Source: Littorina saxatilis
Lineage: Eukaryota > Mollusca > Gastropoda > Littorinimorpha > Littorinidae
DNA: 64,000 nt
Reading direction: 5' to 3'
NCBI RefSeq assembly: GCF_037325665.1
Contig: NC_090246.1
Location: 93,656,499 to 93,720,498 of the forward strand
The position numbers were made by a program, and so were the translations under genes. The number at the start of each line of letters is the position of its first letter. Position 1 is the stretch's first letter. Positions 1 to 11,900 of the stretch are shown piece by piece. The notes under the pieces are model-generated. The model did not search any database. It was not told where the DNA came from and was given only the letters and a program-made list of their open reading frames with translations.

Positions 1-110
1 ACGTGCACCAACTTGTGGTGAACCATAGGGCAAGGCGATTGGGAGGGGGAGGGGGGGGGGCTTTGCTGAACATTACCACAGATAGTTTTGGAGCATTAAG
101 TCGTTTTAGG

Positions 111-215
111 AGTTTTTTTGTTTGTTTGTTTGCTTAACGCCCAGCCGACCACGAAGGGCCATATCAGGGCGGTGCTGCTTTGACATATAACGTGCGCCAC
201 TAGGCCAGAAAATGT
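111..215 (-). repeat. SINE 3'-end fragment (GTTAAGC(AAAC)n tail)
   Basis: Read on the minus strand, this stretch runs through 'GGCCCTTCGTGGTCGGCTGG' and 'GCGTTAAGC' into repeated CAAA units, a tail also seen on the plus strand at 18244-18388. It looks like the 3' end of a short interspersed element. The head is not clear, so the 5' limit is uncertain. Confidence 0.45.
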
Positions 216-479
216 CCAGCAATATCGGTCGTAAAAAGGAGGGGTCTTTATTGGGAGTTTGAGAGGTACAATATTTTTTACAGGGGTGGCAACTGTTGGG
301 CAGTTCAGTCTTGAAAGTTGTGTCCGTTATCCTATTTTTGTTCCCATTTGATGTGCATATGGATAAGCATGATGCACGTGCATACACCAGCGCACAGACG
401 GATGATTGACCCCGGGTAACTTGAAGGTCAGTGTCTGTAACCTGGGACAGGAACAGTTTCTTCTCAGACATCAAAGTAA

Positions 480-2016
480 AACTTGCTCATTGGCAAGTAT
501 GGGTCATTGACCCGAGTTCTCAGTTGGTGAGCACACACTCACAGAATACGTACACAGCAATTCATTATTGAGTTTTCGTTATAACTGCCCCTACCCAACC
601 CCTCCCATCCCCTTTCTCTCCCCCCTCCCCCCCCTACTTTGAGGGCAGTCCTTCAATTGTGACAGCCATAGGTGAGAAGATGACAGCCGTGGGCCTTAGG
701 ACTTTCACGCACTACTGACTACAGACTACCACCCCTGACTCTTGATGCGGGACTAATGGCGTGCGTGTTCCGCGTGTGCTGCGTAATTACGAACTTTGAC
801 ACTCACTGGTTAAAAGGAGTCAAAGTCGTTATTGGCCCTAAGTTAGTATGTTGGTCGTCGTCGTTCTTGGGAGGTTAGTTACAGTGTGAAAAGCATCCGT
901 GCCGAGAAATTCGGTCGGCAAAAGGAGGGGGTCGTTCTTGGGAGAGGTCGTTACGGGAGGTTCCACTGTAATAAGCCATTCCATTGGTTAAAGACTAGAA
1001 GAAGGGGGGATAAGGGATTAAAACCTTCCAACCGCAGCTGACACGCTTCTATGATCTCTCACTATCAGTATTAAAGGAAATCACACCCACTTCACACTTC
1101 TCCAAACCAGTCAGGGGTGCAGAGACAGTCGGGTGTCAGATTGCATAATACTACCCCTGCCACTTCCAAGTTCTAAGGGATTAAGAAAATTGCTTCACCC
1201 GAAAGGGAGACTGCAGCTGGACACGGCTGTTGCTCACCAATAAGCTTACTTTTTGTTAACATATGATGAATAGACACCTAACACAAACTGATCGACAACA
1301 AAGACTAACTGGACAATGACAATAACTTTACTCTATAATTGGTGACACTGAGTTCACCCTGTCACACATTATCTTATCATACTGCGGCAATCTGGAAAGT
1401 AATCAGCGGCTGGGATTTAAAATTTAAAACTTGTAAGTGCAACCAGGAGAATAATGACGGGGAGCTTTCACTATCATGCAAGAGCAGCACGGTTTTACAT
1501 TGATCGTGGGGCATAATTAGTGACTTATCACCAGTGTCACTGCACGCGGCCCGCCCGCCCGGCAAAGCTGCAGAGCTTGCGGGAAAGATCATCCGGCTTC
1601 GTCCTTTATCAGCGGTTGAGCTTTCCCTTTTAAACACGTTTTTCGTTTAAAGTTTCGATAACTTGTGCAAGCTGGGAAGACAGTGCCTGGGCGTTTGATC
1701 TACTTATATGCAGAAATATATCCATGACCGTTGTCATATAAATGTTGTGGGGAGGGGGGGGGGCATACTAAATAGATGATGCCGGCTAAGGGGGGGGGGG
1801 GGGGGGAGGGGGGCATATTAAATAGATCATGGGCAAACATGTTTCAGACGCTGTACGTTTAACAAACAACAACACCCACACAAATCCTTTAATTCCTGGC
1901 ATTCACTGATTTATTTACGCATTTTTTCTCTTTTAATTGCAAATTCAAATCGGGTTCGCAGACTGAGATTCAATCGGAGGCGAAAAGCGTCACTGTCAGT
2001 GCAATACACACGCGAT

Positions 2017-2049
<33 letters not shown>

Positions 2050-2100
2050 AAAAGAAAAATTAAATAAAAGGGAGAGAGAAAAAAATCAAAATCAAATTAA
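480..2100. other. Non-genic stretch upstream of the MKK3/6 gene
   Basis: I see no supported gene here. There are short C- and G-runs near 605-635, a G-rich block at 1749-1820 in which a segment ending 'GGGCATAcTAAATAGAT' is present twice, and a roughly 29 bp C-run at 2018-2046. Pieces ending in 'GGTTCCACTGTAA' near 960-972 resemble the ends of the TACAGTGGAACC miniature elements listed elsewhere. Confidence 0.4.
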
Positions 2101-2599
2101 TAAACAAATGGAAACATCATTGGCTGTTGCTGCGGCTCATCATTAGCCTCAGCCTGCTGCGGTCGCCCTTTTCCGCTCGCTTTTGGTCACCCACTCTCGG
2201 TTGGGGCTTTCACGCTTTATCTGTCCGCAGAAGTAAATCGGGCGGCAGTGGCTGGCGCGGGCTGTCACTGTGTCGTGAGCATGCCGACGTCGCGTGCCTT
2301 TCTGCCAGGCATTTGAGGTCAACCGACGGCGAGGGAAACCCCTCGTGCGCGCGTCACCCGATCGTGCGTGGTTCAGTCTGGCTCCTCCCTCTCCTTGTGC
2401 GTTCGCTCTGCTCGCCGTTCTGCAGCAGATTTTCGTGCACGGGTTCGATCGGAGGTACATATGCAACGAGACAGCCAGTGTTTTCGGGTGGTTATGACTT
2501 TCTGGTGAACAAAACGGACTCGAGATTGTCATTTGGGAGGGTCAGTTGGTGCTTACAGCAGACACGACACGGGAACTTTGTCGCGAGTCTGGGATTCCC

Positions 2600-2962
2600 C
2601 TCTCGGAGTGGTTAGTCATCCCGCGACCAATGAAACTCCGTCGTGACTGCTGAGTCACCGCCGGGCATGAATGAGTGCGCGCCATGAAGCCCGCAGTCAG
2701 CCAATCAGCGTCGTCGAGCGCATAAGGATATGACCGCTTGGTCAACGTGTGTTGTGGAGACTTTTGAGTAAACAGCACGAGCTTCTGGGAAATAGTTTCA
2801 GGGATGTGTGTAACTGTTCATCGACTAAATTACCCAGCTGATTCAGTGCCGCATCGTGTGTGAAGTGGACGCCTGTGGTGCACGGATTTACTGAACTGTT
2901 ACCTGTGCCTTAATGCGGTCAGTGATTGGACTGTCCTCACTGCTACCTTTTGACTTGGCTCA
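2600..2962 (+). promoter_or_regulatory. Putative promoter and 5' UTR of the MKK3/6 gene
   Basis: The stretch from about 2130 to the start codon at 2963 is CpG-rich, unlike its AT-rich flanks. It carries a textbook CCAAT box (CCAATCAGCG, from 2701), a second CCAAT at about 2625, and TGCTGAGTCAC at 2648-2658, which matches the NF-E2/CNC-small-Maf type of antioxidant element and contains an AP-1 core. No TATA box stands out. Transcription start is inferred to lie between about 2720 and 2900; this is a prediction from motif position only. Confidence 0.5.
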
Positions 2963-5900
2963 ATGCAAGAAATCACTAACGACCCACTTTTGAGAAAGGC
3001 GAAGCAGGGACGAAAGCCGAATATGAAACGTGAGTGGAAAGCTTGATTCTGGTTTTCAATCATGATGTGTAATAGTCCCGTGACTGGAATCGTGGCGGTA
3101 GGCCAACCGCCTCGCCTAGCGATGTCTTTTCTCATGGTTTCTGGTGTGTGCGCGATGGATGGCAACAAGTGCCGATCGCGTGCAAGCAAACTGCGCTTTG
3201 TAATTTTTGCAGCACTTGACCCCTCGCCAGGTCTCCGATTGTCACTGGTGTCACGCTTTTATTGTTCTCGGTGCTACTTCTTTTGTTGAGGGCTATCATG
3301 ATGTAGACTCTTGTCGTTAACATTTTGGTTTCGGGTGCGCAGAACGTTAGCCCCTGACGCAAAAAAATAGGGCAGTTTTCTTTTCACTTCTTTGGGTGTA
3401 GCCGGGAGTACTGTCTTTTAAAAGTTTTCGGTGACGAATCATGAATCATTGGCTACAACCACTTGCAAACCTACAAACATGTTGCAATGATCGCCGTGCG
3501 TGAAAGATTGTGATGATCTTAATATTGCATCGCTGGATAGCGGGTTCTCAGTCTCACACGATCACGCAGGTGACCATGTGTGGAGCACCGAGGTGACTTG
3601 TCTTTGTGCTCCAAATACAATGACCTGTCGAGGGCACGGCCCTTGCCTTTGTCATGTGGGTTCACACCATGAGGTCAGTTCTCTCTGACACGATGATTTC
3701 TCTCACTGTTTCTACATCTGTCTCACAAGTCTCCCCGTGGTACTGCTTGAAACACCTACTTGTATACTGTACGGTTCAAACCCGCCCCCCCCCCTCCCCC
3801 CTCCATTGAAATCTGACCTCATTTCAGACCCTTTCACCTAATATTTGTTGTTAATGGCATCAGAAAATGTACCTCCTGATTTTCTAACATTTTTTTGGGG
3901 GGGGGGGGGGGGGTGGGCACTGTACTTTATTGAGCAATGATATTGCAATAGAGATAGTTAAATTATTGAATGTTACAATCTGCATTTTTTTCCCGTAAGT
4001 TTCCAGAAAAAATCTACAGTGGAACGGGGTTCCTGTGTATATGATTAGAGCAATGCACAATTTAGTAGATCTATGTATCTGGTGTAGTCGTTGACAATTT
4101 GCATGCATGAACATAAACCTGTGGTTTGCATGCGATAATTTGTGTTTACAGGTTGTCTAAAAGATTCTGTTGATGATTTTCACATACACATAACTTGACA
4201 TGAGGGTACACCCTCACTTGTAAGTAACACTACACAGTAACAGGGAGGAAACTGAACAATGTTCAGGCCTTCAGACATTTTTTTGTACAATTCCATGGTC
4301 ACATGCGTGTTAGCCTAATGGTAGTGCAGATAACCACATAAAGTTTTAACTTAAACAGCAAGTAAGCAAGCTTACCGCTACACTACCGTGCAAAAAGGCA
4401 TTGTACAGTTACAAGTGCACTGCACTGCCTGCCTGGCCTACTGGTGAGAGTACAATGCATTGGCTGGCAGTGTAAAAGCAAAGGAGGGGGGAGGAGGTGA
4501 GAATCCCACTTGCTGAAGGCTGCAGCTGCTGAGAGTTTAGAGACTGGTGGTTACAGCAGAGATCTTCTACTGCTAGCCTACTACAGTGTGTGGGTAAATT
4601 TCGTGGGAGTGGCACCCATGAGGAAGCCAAAGGAAGAGGGAAGAGTTGTGTGTGGGGAAAGAATATGATCTGTGTGTGGGTGTGAAAAGTACCATTGAGA
4701 AATAGTTGAAAGCAGCAAACACTACACTACCCCTACTACCCTTACTACCCTTGCCTGGCCTATTGCACAAAACAGGACAAAGGTCACTGAAGGGTTGGGT
4801 ATTTGAGGTATGCTTGAATGTCAGTTGTCACACCCCTCATGGTTAAAATTGTTGTTGGGTAGCTTAGTTTTCTGATCTGTACGGGTATTTGGCTTTTTAG
4901 TTGCCATTTACTTTTGAAGGCTGTGTGTCTTGTTGAGTTTAATCTTTATTTATGGTTGGTTCAAAGTATTTACTTCGGTACAGAATATCCTTGAGTTGAC
5001 ACTGCTACAGTGGTACCTGCGATGAAAGGACACCCTTGGGACCAGGTAAAAGTGTCCTTAAATTGCAGGTGGCCGGTCATGACAGGTATATTTTGGTAAA
5101 GATAATAGACAAAGGGCCTCCAGAAAGTGTCCTTTCATGGGAGGTGTCCACTCAACAGAGGGGCCTCACATCGCAGGTACAACTGTAATATGTGGTTTCA
5201 TTGTTTGTGGTTGGGTCGCTGGATGAGACTTGAGAGGCGTTCTGCAGATGATATTGTGAATTTACATGCGTATATATCTGAGTAATTCTACAGGAGGTAC
5301 TTTCTACAATGCAAAACATCACAGGCACATGAAATTGTTATTTTAAAAATTGATCATCAAAACCCCCTTAACTTTCTGAGCTGTCACAGCAAAATTCCCC
5401 TCAATCATTCTATGAGCCAGTAGTGGACACACACACACAACCCCCCAAACCAAACAAACACAGAAAAGGATGCCAATGTTGATGAGACATAATTAGGTCA
5501 AGTGGACACTGCATACATTTTCTTAAACCATGCTTTTCTTTCCCCTTCCCTTGTTGCTGTTTAGTGTTGGCTGGTATATATATATATTAACAGTATACCT
5601 GTAAAACTCACTGTGGATTTTTATCTCATTTGTTTGGTATTCTCAGATTCTTTGTAGCCGAATCCTTTACAGGAGCTGCCAGCTTGATACTGGAGACTGA
5701 TGCATGCATTACAAAAAACATTACAAAAATGCAGGGTTGGAGTGCCATCATGACATATTTAGAAAATATGTGTGTCTGTTTGCATGTGTGTATACATGTG
5801 TCACAGAGTATGTGAGTTAATGTGTGTATATTTCTGGAGGACCAAAAACACTGTGACATGACTCAACCAGTCTATATGTGACCCAAGCCTGATGTAACTA

Positions 5901-8900
5901 CAACAGAGATGGCCAAATAGTATGCCCGATCTCTAGGGGCGAGTACAAAATCCTCTGCGGGGCTAGCAGAAACCGCCTGGCAACTCGCCCAACTCGCCAG
6001 TAAAAATTCTGGTCAAATGCAACGCTTTTGGTTGTACATGTAATATCGAGTTTCAAAGCCATACTGCAGATACAGCAAATGGGGTATGTACCGGGCCAGT
6101 GAATTTTTTGGCGGGCTGGTGACTTTCTTGAAGTTGCTCACCCAGCTGGCGATTTAAATTTGTTAGATATGGCCATCCCTTTAACAACATACTGTGGTGT
6201 TTGTCAGGAGGGAGATAAAGCTAGTTTATTAACCACATTGCTCAACAGTGTAGTTTATTAACCACATTGCTCAACAGTGTAGTTTATTAACCACATTGCT
6301 CAACAGTGTAGTTTATTAACCACATTGCTCAACAGTGTAGTTTATTAACCACATTGCTCAACAGTGTAGTTTATTAACCACATTGCTCAACAGTGTAGTT
6401 TATTAACCACATTGCTCAACAGTGTAGTTTATTAACCACATTGCTCAACAGTGTAGTTTATTAAGGCCAAAAAAAAATAGGTGTGGTTACGGTAACATAG
6501 CCAAAAAAAATAGGGTAGGTAGGTAGGCAATCACTTTTTTTTTTTTAAACTTTTTTTTCTAATGTGTACAAATTAAACCTACCGTACTTTCCGGGTGACA
6601 AGGCGCTTTGTTATCTAAGACGCACCCCCTTCTTTTAAAAAAAAAATTGTAATCCAGTCACCCATTGGACGCAGGGGGCCAATAGGGCGCACCAAAATGA
6701 CCCAGTTTTTGCCATGAGAGGTGGTTCCCCTGTCATATCTGAGAGAGGAAACACTTCCTGCATCGGGGTCAGTGACCGGTCAGTGACCAAAGGCATTGTG
6801 ATAGCTGGGTGGCCTTGTTAAAAGACACGACCTTCTTCCCAGGGGTCAATGACCCAGTTTTTGCCATGAGAGGTGGTTCCCCTGTCATATCTGAGAGAGG
6901 AAACACTTCCTGCATCGGGGTCAGTGACCGGTCAGTGACCGAGTTTAAAAGAGTGGAAATCTGTGTGTGCGGCCAGATCAAAGGCAGGGCAGTACCTAGT
7001 AGCTGAAACATGCATTATCACAAGTTGTTTGACTGGTACTCAAGCGGTCTCTTTGATTTTTTTCGTATTTCATACACGGATTAGGCGCTTCGTTATACAA
7101 GACGCAGGGGTCGAACTCGAGGAAAAAAGTCGCGCCTTATGACCCGGAAAGTACGGTACTTGACAGGGAAATAAGTGTGCGACACGGGCGCTTTCGCTTT
7201 CATTGTGTTTTTTGCACTGGGTTTTTTTTTTTTTTTTTTTTTTTTTGACAAATGTAATAAAAAGTTATAGGATCGGCCCCTAAAAATAGGGTAGGTCGGG
7301 TTACCGTAACCACACCTATTTTTTTTTTAGGCCTAACCACATTGCTCAACAGTGTAGTTTATTAACCACATTGCTCAACAGTGTAGTGAATGCGTGCCCC
7401 TGTACACATTGCAAGGGATTGAATTCTGTACGTTGCATGACAAAACATCTTCTTTTCTTTTTCAGGGAAACATGTTCCGAAGGTCAACATCAACATCCTT
7501 GTACCGGAACCTGCTACCCCTCAGTACGTAATCTTTTCTTGCAGCTCTGTGCGTGTATCCAGTATGCGTGCATTTTTCTGTTACACATAACTTGACATGA
7601 GGGTACACCCTCACTTGTAAGTAACACTACACAGTAACAGGGAGGAAACTGAACAATGTTCAGGCCTTCAGACATTTTTTTGTACAATTCCATGGTCACA
7701 TGCGTGTTAATGGTAGTGCAGATAACCACTGAGAGCGAGAGTGAAGTGAAACAAAACTCTATTTATAACTCTTGGAGCAGTTTTGTATGTGGGCTTTAAA
7801 AGAATTAAGTTATCTATGTATGAAAGATGGAACGGCAATGATTAAAAACATACATTATATTTATAATCATGAATTGGAAAAATGTGAATGCTGTGCGAAT
7901 GATTAATGCTCTTCAACATGTGTGCTTAAAATTGACTAATACCAGTGCTTTGTGATGTTCACCCCTTTATCCTACCCTTGCAAACAATAAAATAGCAAAC
8001 AAAATATTAACCAAATAGACTGAAACCTTACAACATTGGATTATAGTGTAGATTCTTCATACTGTGAATCAAGATTTTATGACTGTCAAGAGCATAGTGT
8101 TGTTGGGGTTTCATTTTCCCAGCTTTATGCTCAAGCAGATTCAGTTTTCTTTGAAGAGATAAAAGAAATACATGTAATTGATTTGTTTAACAACAGGCCC
8201 CCAGGTCATGGAATCAGCGACAAGACAACCATCACCATCGGCGACAAAACATTCGACTGTGATGCCAGTGATTTGCAGCCACGGCGGTACCTTGGTCGTG
8301 GAGCGTACGGAGTGGTGGAAGAGGTGGAACATATGCCTAGCAACACAATAATGGCAGTCAAAGTGAGTGAAAAAAAGTGCAGTACGAAATAGATATATAT
8401 TATACATGTATCGTCGTCATCCTGGAATGCTGATGATTTTGGTACTTTAGACTAAGTAAATCATTCTCAATTAGAAATATTCTCTAAGATACGATGGACA
8501 ATACATGATTTAACATTCTTTTATCTTTCTGTCCATATCAGGCACACACATTAACACTATTTCGTAATATTAATAATCAGTTTTGGCCTTCTGCTGAAAA
8601 GCTGTTTAACAATGAGTTACGTCAAAATTCCACGACGATGTTGATATATTAAATAATATTTATATTGCAATGCCTTTGGTGATCGTTTTACCTTTGAGGA
8701 CCATTGGACCCCCCGCGGGTTAGGGGGAAGAATTTACCCGATGCTCCCCAGCATGTCGTAAGAGGCGACTAACGGATTCTGTTTCTCCTTTTACCCTTGT
8801 TAAGTGTTTCTTGTATAGAATATAGTCAATGTTTGTAAAGATTTTAGTCAAGCAGTATGTAAGAAATGTTAAGTCCTTTGTGCTGGAAACTTGCATTCTC

Positions 8901-11900
8901 CCAGTAAGGTAATATATTGTACTACGTTGCAAGCCCCTGGAGCAAATTTTTGATTAGTGCTTTTGTGAACAAGAAACAATTGACAAGTGGCTCTATCCCA
9001 TCTCCCCCCTTTCCACGTCGCGATATAACCTTCATGGTTGAAAACGACGTTAAACACCAAATAAAGAAAGAGGACCATTGGTCATTCTTTTGAATGTGTG
9101 ACTTGTCGCTACTAACAAATGTTCAATCCTGGGTTAAAAGTTTAAAGTATTTTAGATCTTGTGTATTTTAATCTACAGTATATGTAGTGCAGGTTCTTGT
9201 GCGCAGTGTTTGTTTGGCTGTCTGTTTGCAAGTTTCTGTGTCTATTTTTTTTACATGGTATTTGGTATGCATGCGAAACGTTTAAAAACCTGTTGGACAT
9301 TGTTTCTTATTTTCCCCAGAGAATTATGGCCACAGTGAACAACTTGGAACAAAAGCGGCTGCTGATGGATCTTGACATCAACATGCGCAGCGGTTCATGT
9401 CCCTACACAGTTGAATTCTATGGTGCTCTCTTCAGAGAGGTCAGTTCTTTTCTGTATTCTGCTGTACAATGTTCCATTCCCCCTCCCCCACTGACCCACC
9501 CCCTCCTCCTAAGACTGTCAAAAGTCTGAAAAATCAGGTCTTTAAAGAGAGGGAGTCCAAAATGGAAGTCAATTTACAAACGTTACAAGCAAAAAATCTA
9601 AGCCAGCAGGGTTTCAAAGGGATGACGAAGAAAGCTTCCTGTCCTACAGGCACAATGTGATGCCCCTAAAGGACGAGCATAGAATAAGATAAGTCTTAAA
9701 GGAAAAAGTTTTGAAGTTTTTTTGGGGGGGGGGGGGGGGGTGGGGGGTGGGGGGGGGGCAAACATTGAGTCATCTGCAAGAGAAGCAATACATTTAAACT
9801 AGTGGAAGTCTGTTCATGCTAGAACATAGCTTGAACAGACCAGCAATGCCAAACATTGAAGACCGGTTGGTTTCTTGACGGCAAACTTGACTCTTTTCCT
9901 TTCTTCTTTATCTTTGTTCAGTTGTATTTCTTTAATCCATTTTAAGCAAATGTTGATTGCTACACACATATTTTGTGTTATTGATGATGCCTTAATACAA
10001 AACTAAACCAAGTACTATCTTACCAAATTAAACACATTAAATTCTCTTCCAAATAAAAACTTCTGATATCAAAAGCGAAGTAAAATTTGAAAAGATGGCA
10101 AGGACATGATAAGAAAAAGAATACTTTATTATCTCATAGAGAAATTCAGGGGTGGTACATAATAATACAAACAAGACATTGATTTTACATAAAACATATA
10201 GCACTATATAACATGGACATCTTTAAAGCACTGCGCTTATATATATCGCAGGAAATATACGGTTGTACATACAGAATTTTGAGAACGAATTTCGCCCCGG
10301 CGACTTTGTCATATCAGTCGCAGTGGTAGAAAATGACTGGTAAGGTCACCGCCAGGCTGTGGTAGAAAATGACTGGTAAGGTCACCGCCAGGCTGTGGTA
10401 GAAAATGACTGGTAAGGTCACCTCCAGGCTGTGGTAGAAAATGACTGGTAAGGTCACCGCCAGGCTGTGGTAGAAAATGACTGGTAAGGTCACCTCCAGG
10501 CTGTGGTAGAAAATGACTGGTAAGGTCACCGCCAGGCTGTGGTAGAAAATGACTGGTAAGGTCACCGCCAGGCTGTGGTAGAAAATGACTGGTAAGGTCA
10601 CCGCCAGGCTGTGGTAGAAAATGACTGGTAAGGTCACCTCCAGGCTGTGGTAGAAAATGACTGGTAAGGTCACCGCCAGGCTGTGCATGCATCAGTATCG
10701 TATGTCATTAAGTTGTTCTTGTGCAATTCTCCTTACAGGGAGACGTTATGATCTGCATGGAGGTGATGGAAGCTTCCTTAGACCAACTGAACAAGAAGCT
10801 CAAGGCGAAAGGGGAAACCATTCCAGAGGATGTGTTAGCCTATATGGCATTGTCTGTAAGTTTCATCTATTGTCATTGTCAGCTTTACTGATCTGTCTTA
10901 ATGTTAATGTAGAATTAAGAAAATGTAAGTACAGCTTCATGATTGTGGAGCATTGCTGGAAGTCTGGTGACATTTTTGTTACGTTGTTAAAAGTCTGAAT
11001 CTTTCAAAACGATACAGAGAAATAATACGTATGAGCACAAGAAATGAGGAAAACACGACATCATAAGACTAAAGTCTCTTTGTGTTTGATAAATATACAG
11101 TTCTTGCACGAATGTCCAACATTTTAAGAACATAGAACCATTTTATTTAATAGTCTGCCAACACACGTTCTAGACTGCAAAACACTCTTGTTTGGAAATA
11201 CTGATTTAACTATATCTTTGAACACGAAAATATTCTCTGTTGTACAAGACTATGTTATGTTAACTAATCGCTTCGGCTGATATTATATTAACTGTGCAAT
11301 TGATGCAGCCAGGCATTCCCTCTCTCCCTCTCTCTCTCTCTCTCTTCATCTTTATTGTATAAAATATAATGAAAATATTATCAAGATAAGTGTTGAAGCT
11401 ATGTATCACTTGTTCGCCATGTTTTGCTATCGGAATGTGTATTGATTATCATTTCAAGAACGTGTCCAGAAGCAATCTGCTTGTTAACGTTCTTAATGTT
11501 GTTATTGTTTGAAACGTGTGTATGAGAAATTGAATAAAACACGCTTAAACCAATGTTAGAAGAGGAGAGTATATATTTTGGTTGATTTAACACTTTCAGG
11601 TAAGCTAAGCTTGCACACACACACACACACACGTGCACACACACACACACATATATATATATACACGCACAACAACCTTCCCAGAAACCGTTAATACTGA
11701 ATTTTATCTTATTATTTCTTCAGGTGGTGAAAGCCCTGCATTATTTGCACACAGAGTTGAAAGTGATACACCGAGATGTCAAACCTTCAAATATCCTCAT
11801 CAACCAAAAGGGGCAGGTGAAAATCTGTGACTTCGGCATCAGCGGCTACTTGGTGGACTCCATTGCACGCACGAAAGAAGCTGGCTGTCGACCATACATG

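Noticed and set aside
106-474. 122-codon minus-strand frame at the window start
   Set aside because: Overlaps a SINE tail and shows no recognisable domain.
2127-2615. 162-codon plus-strand frame upstream of the kinase start
   Set aside because: GC-rich promoter sequence rarely has stops; no homology, and overlapping frames are open on the other strand too.
10309-10692. Two overlapping minus-strand frames of about 125 codons
   Set aside because: Shadow of the 36 bp minisatellite for the same reason.
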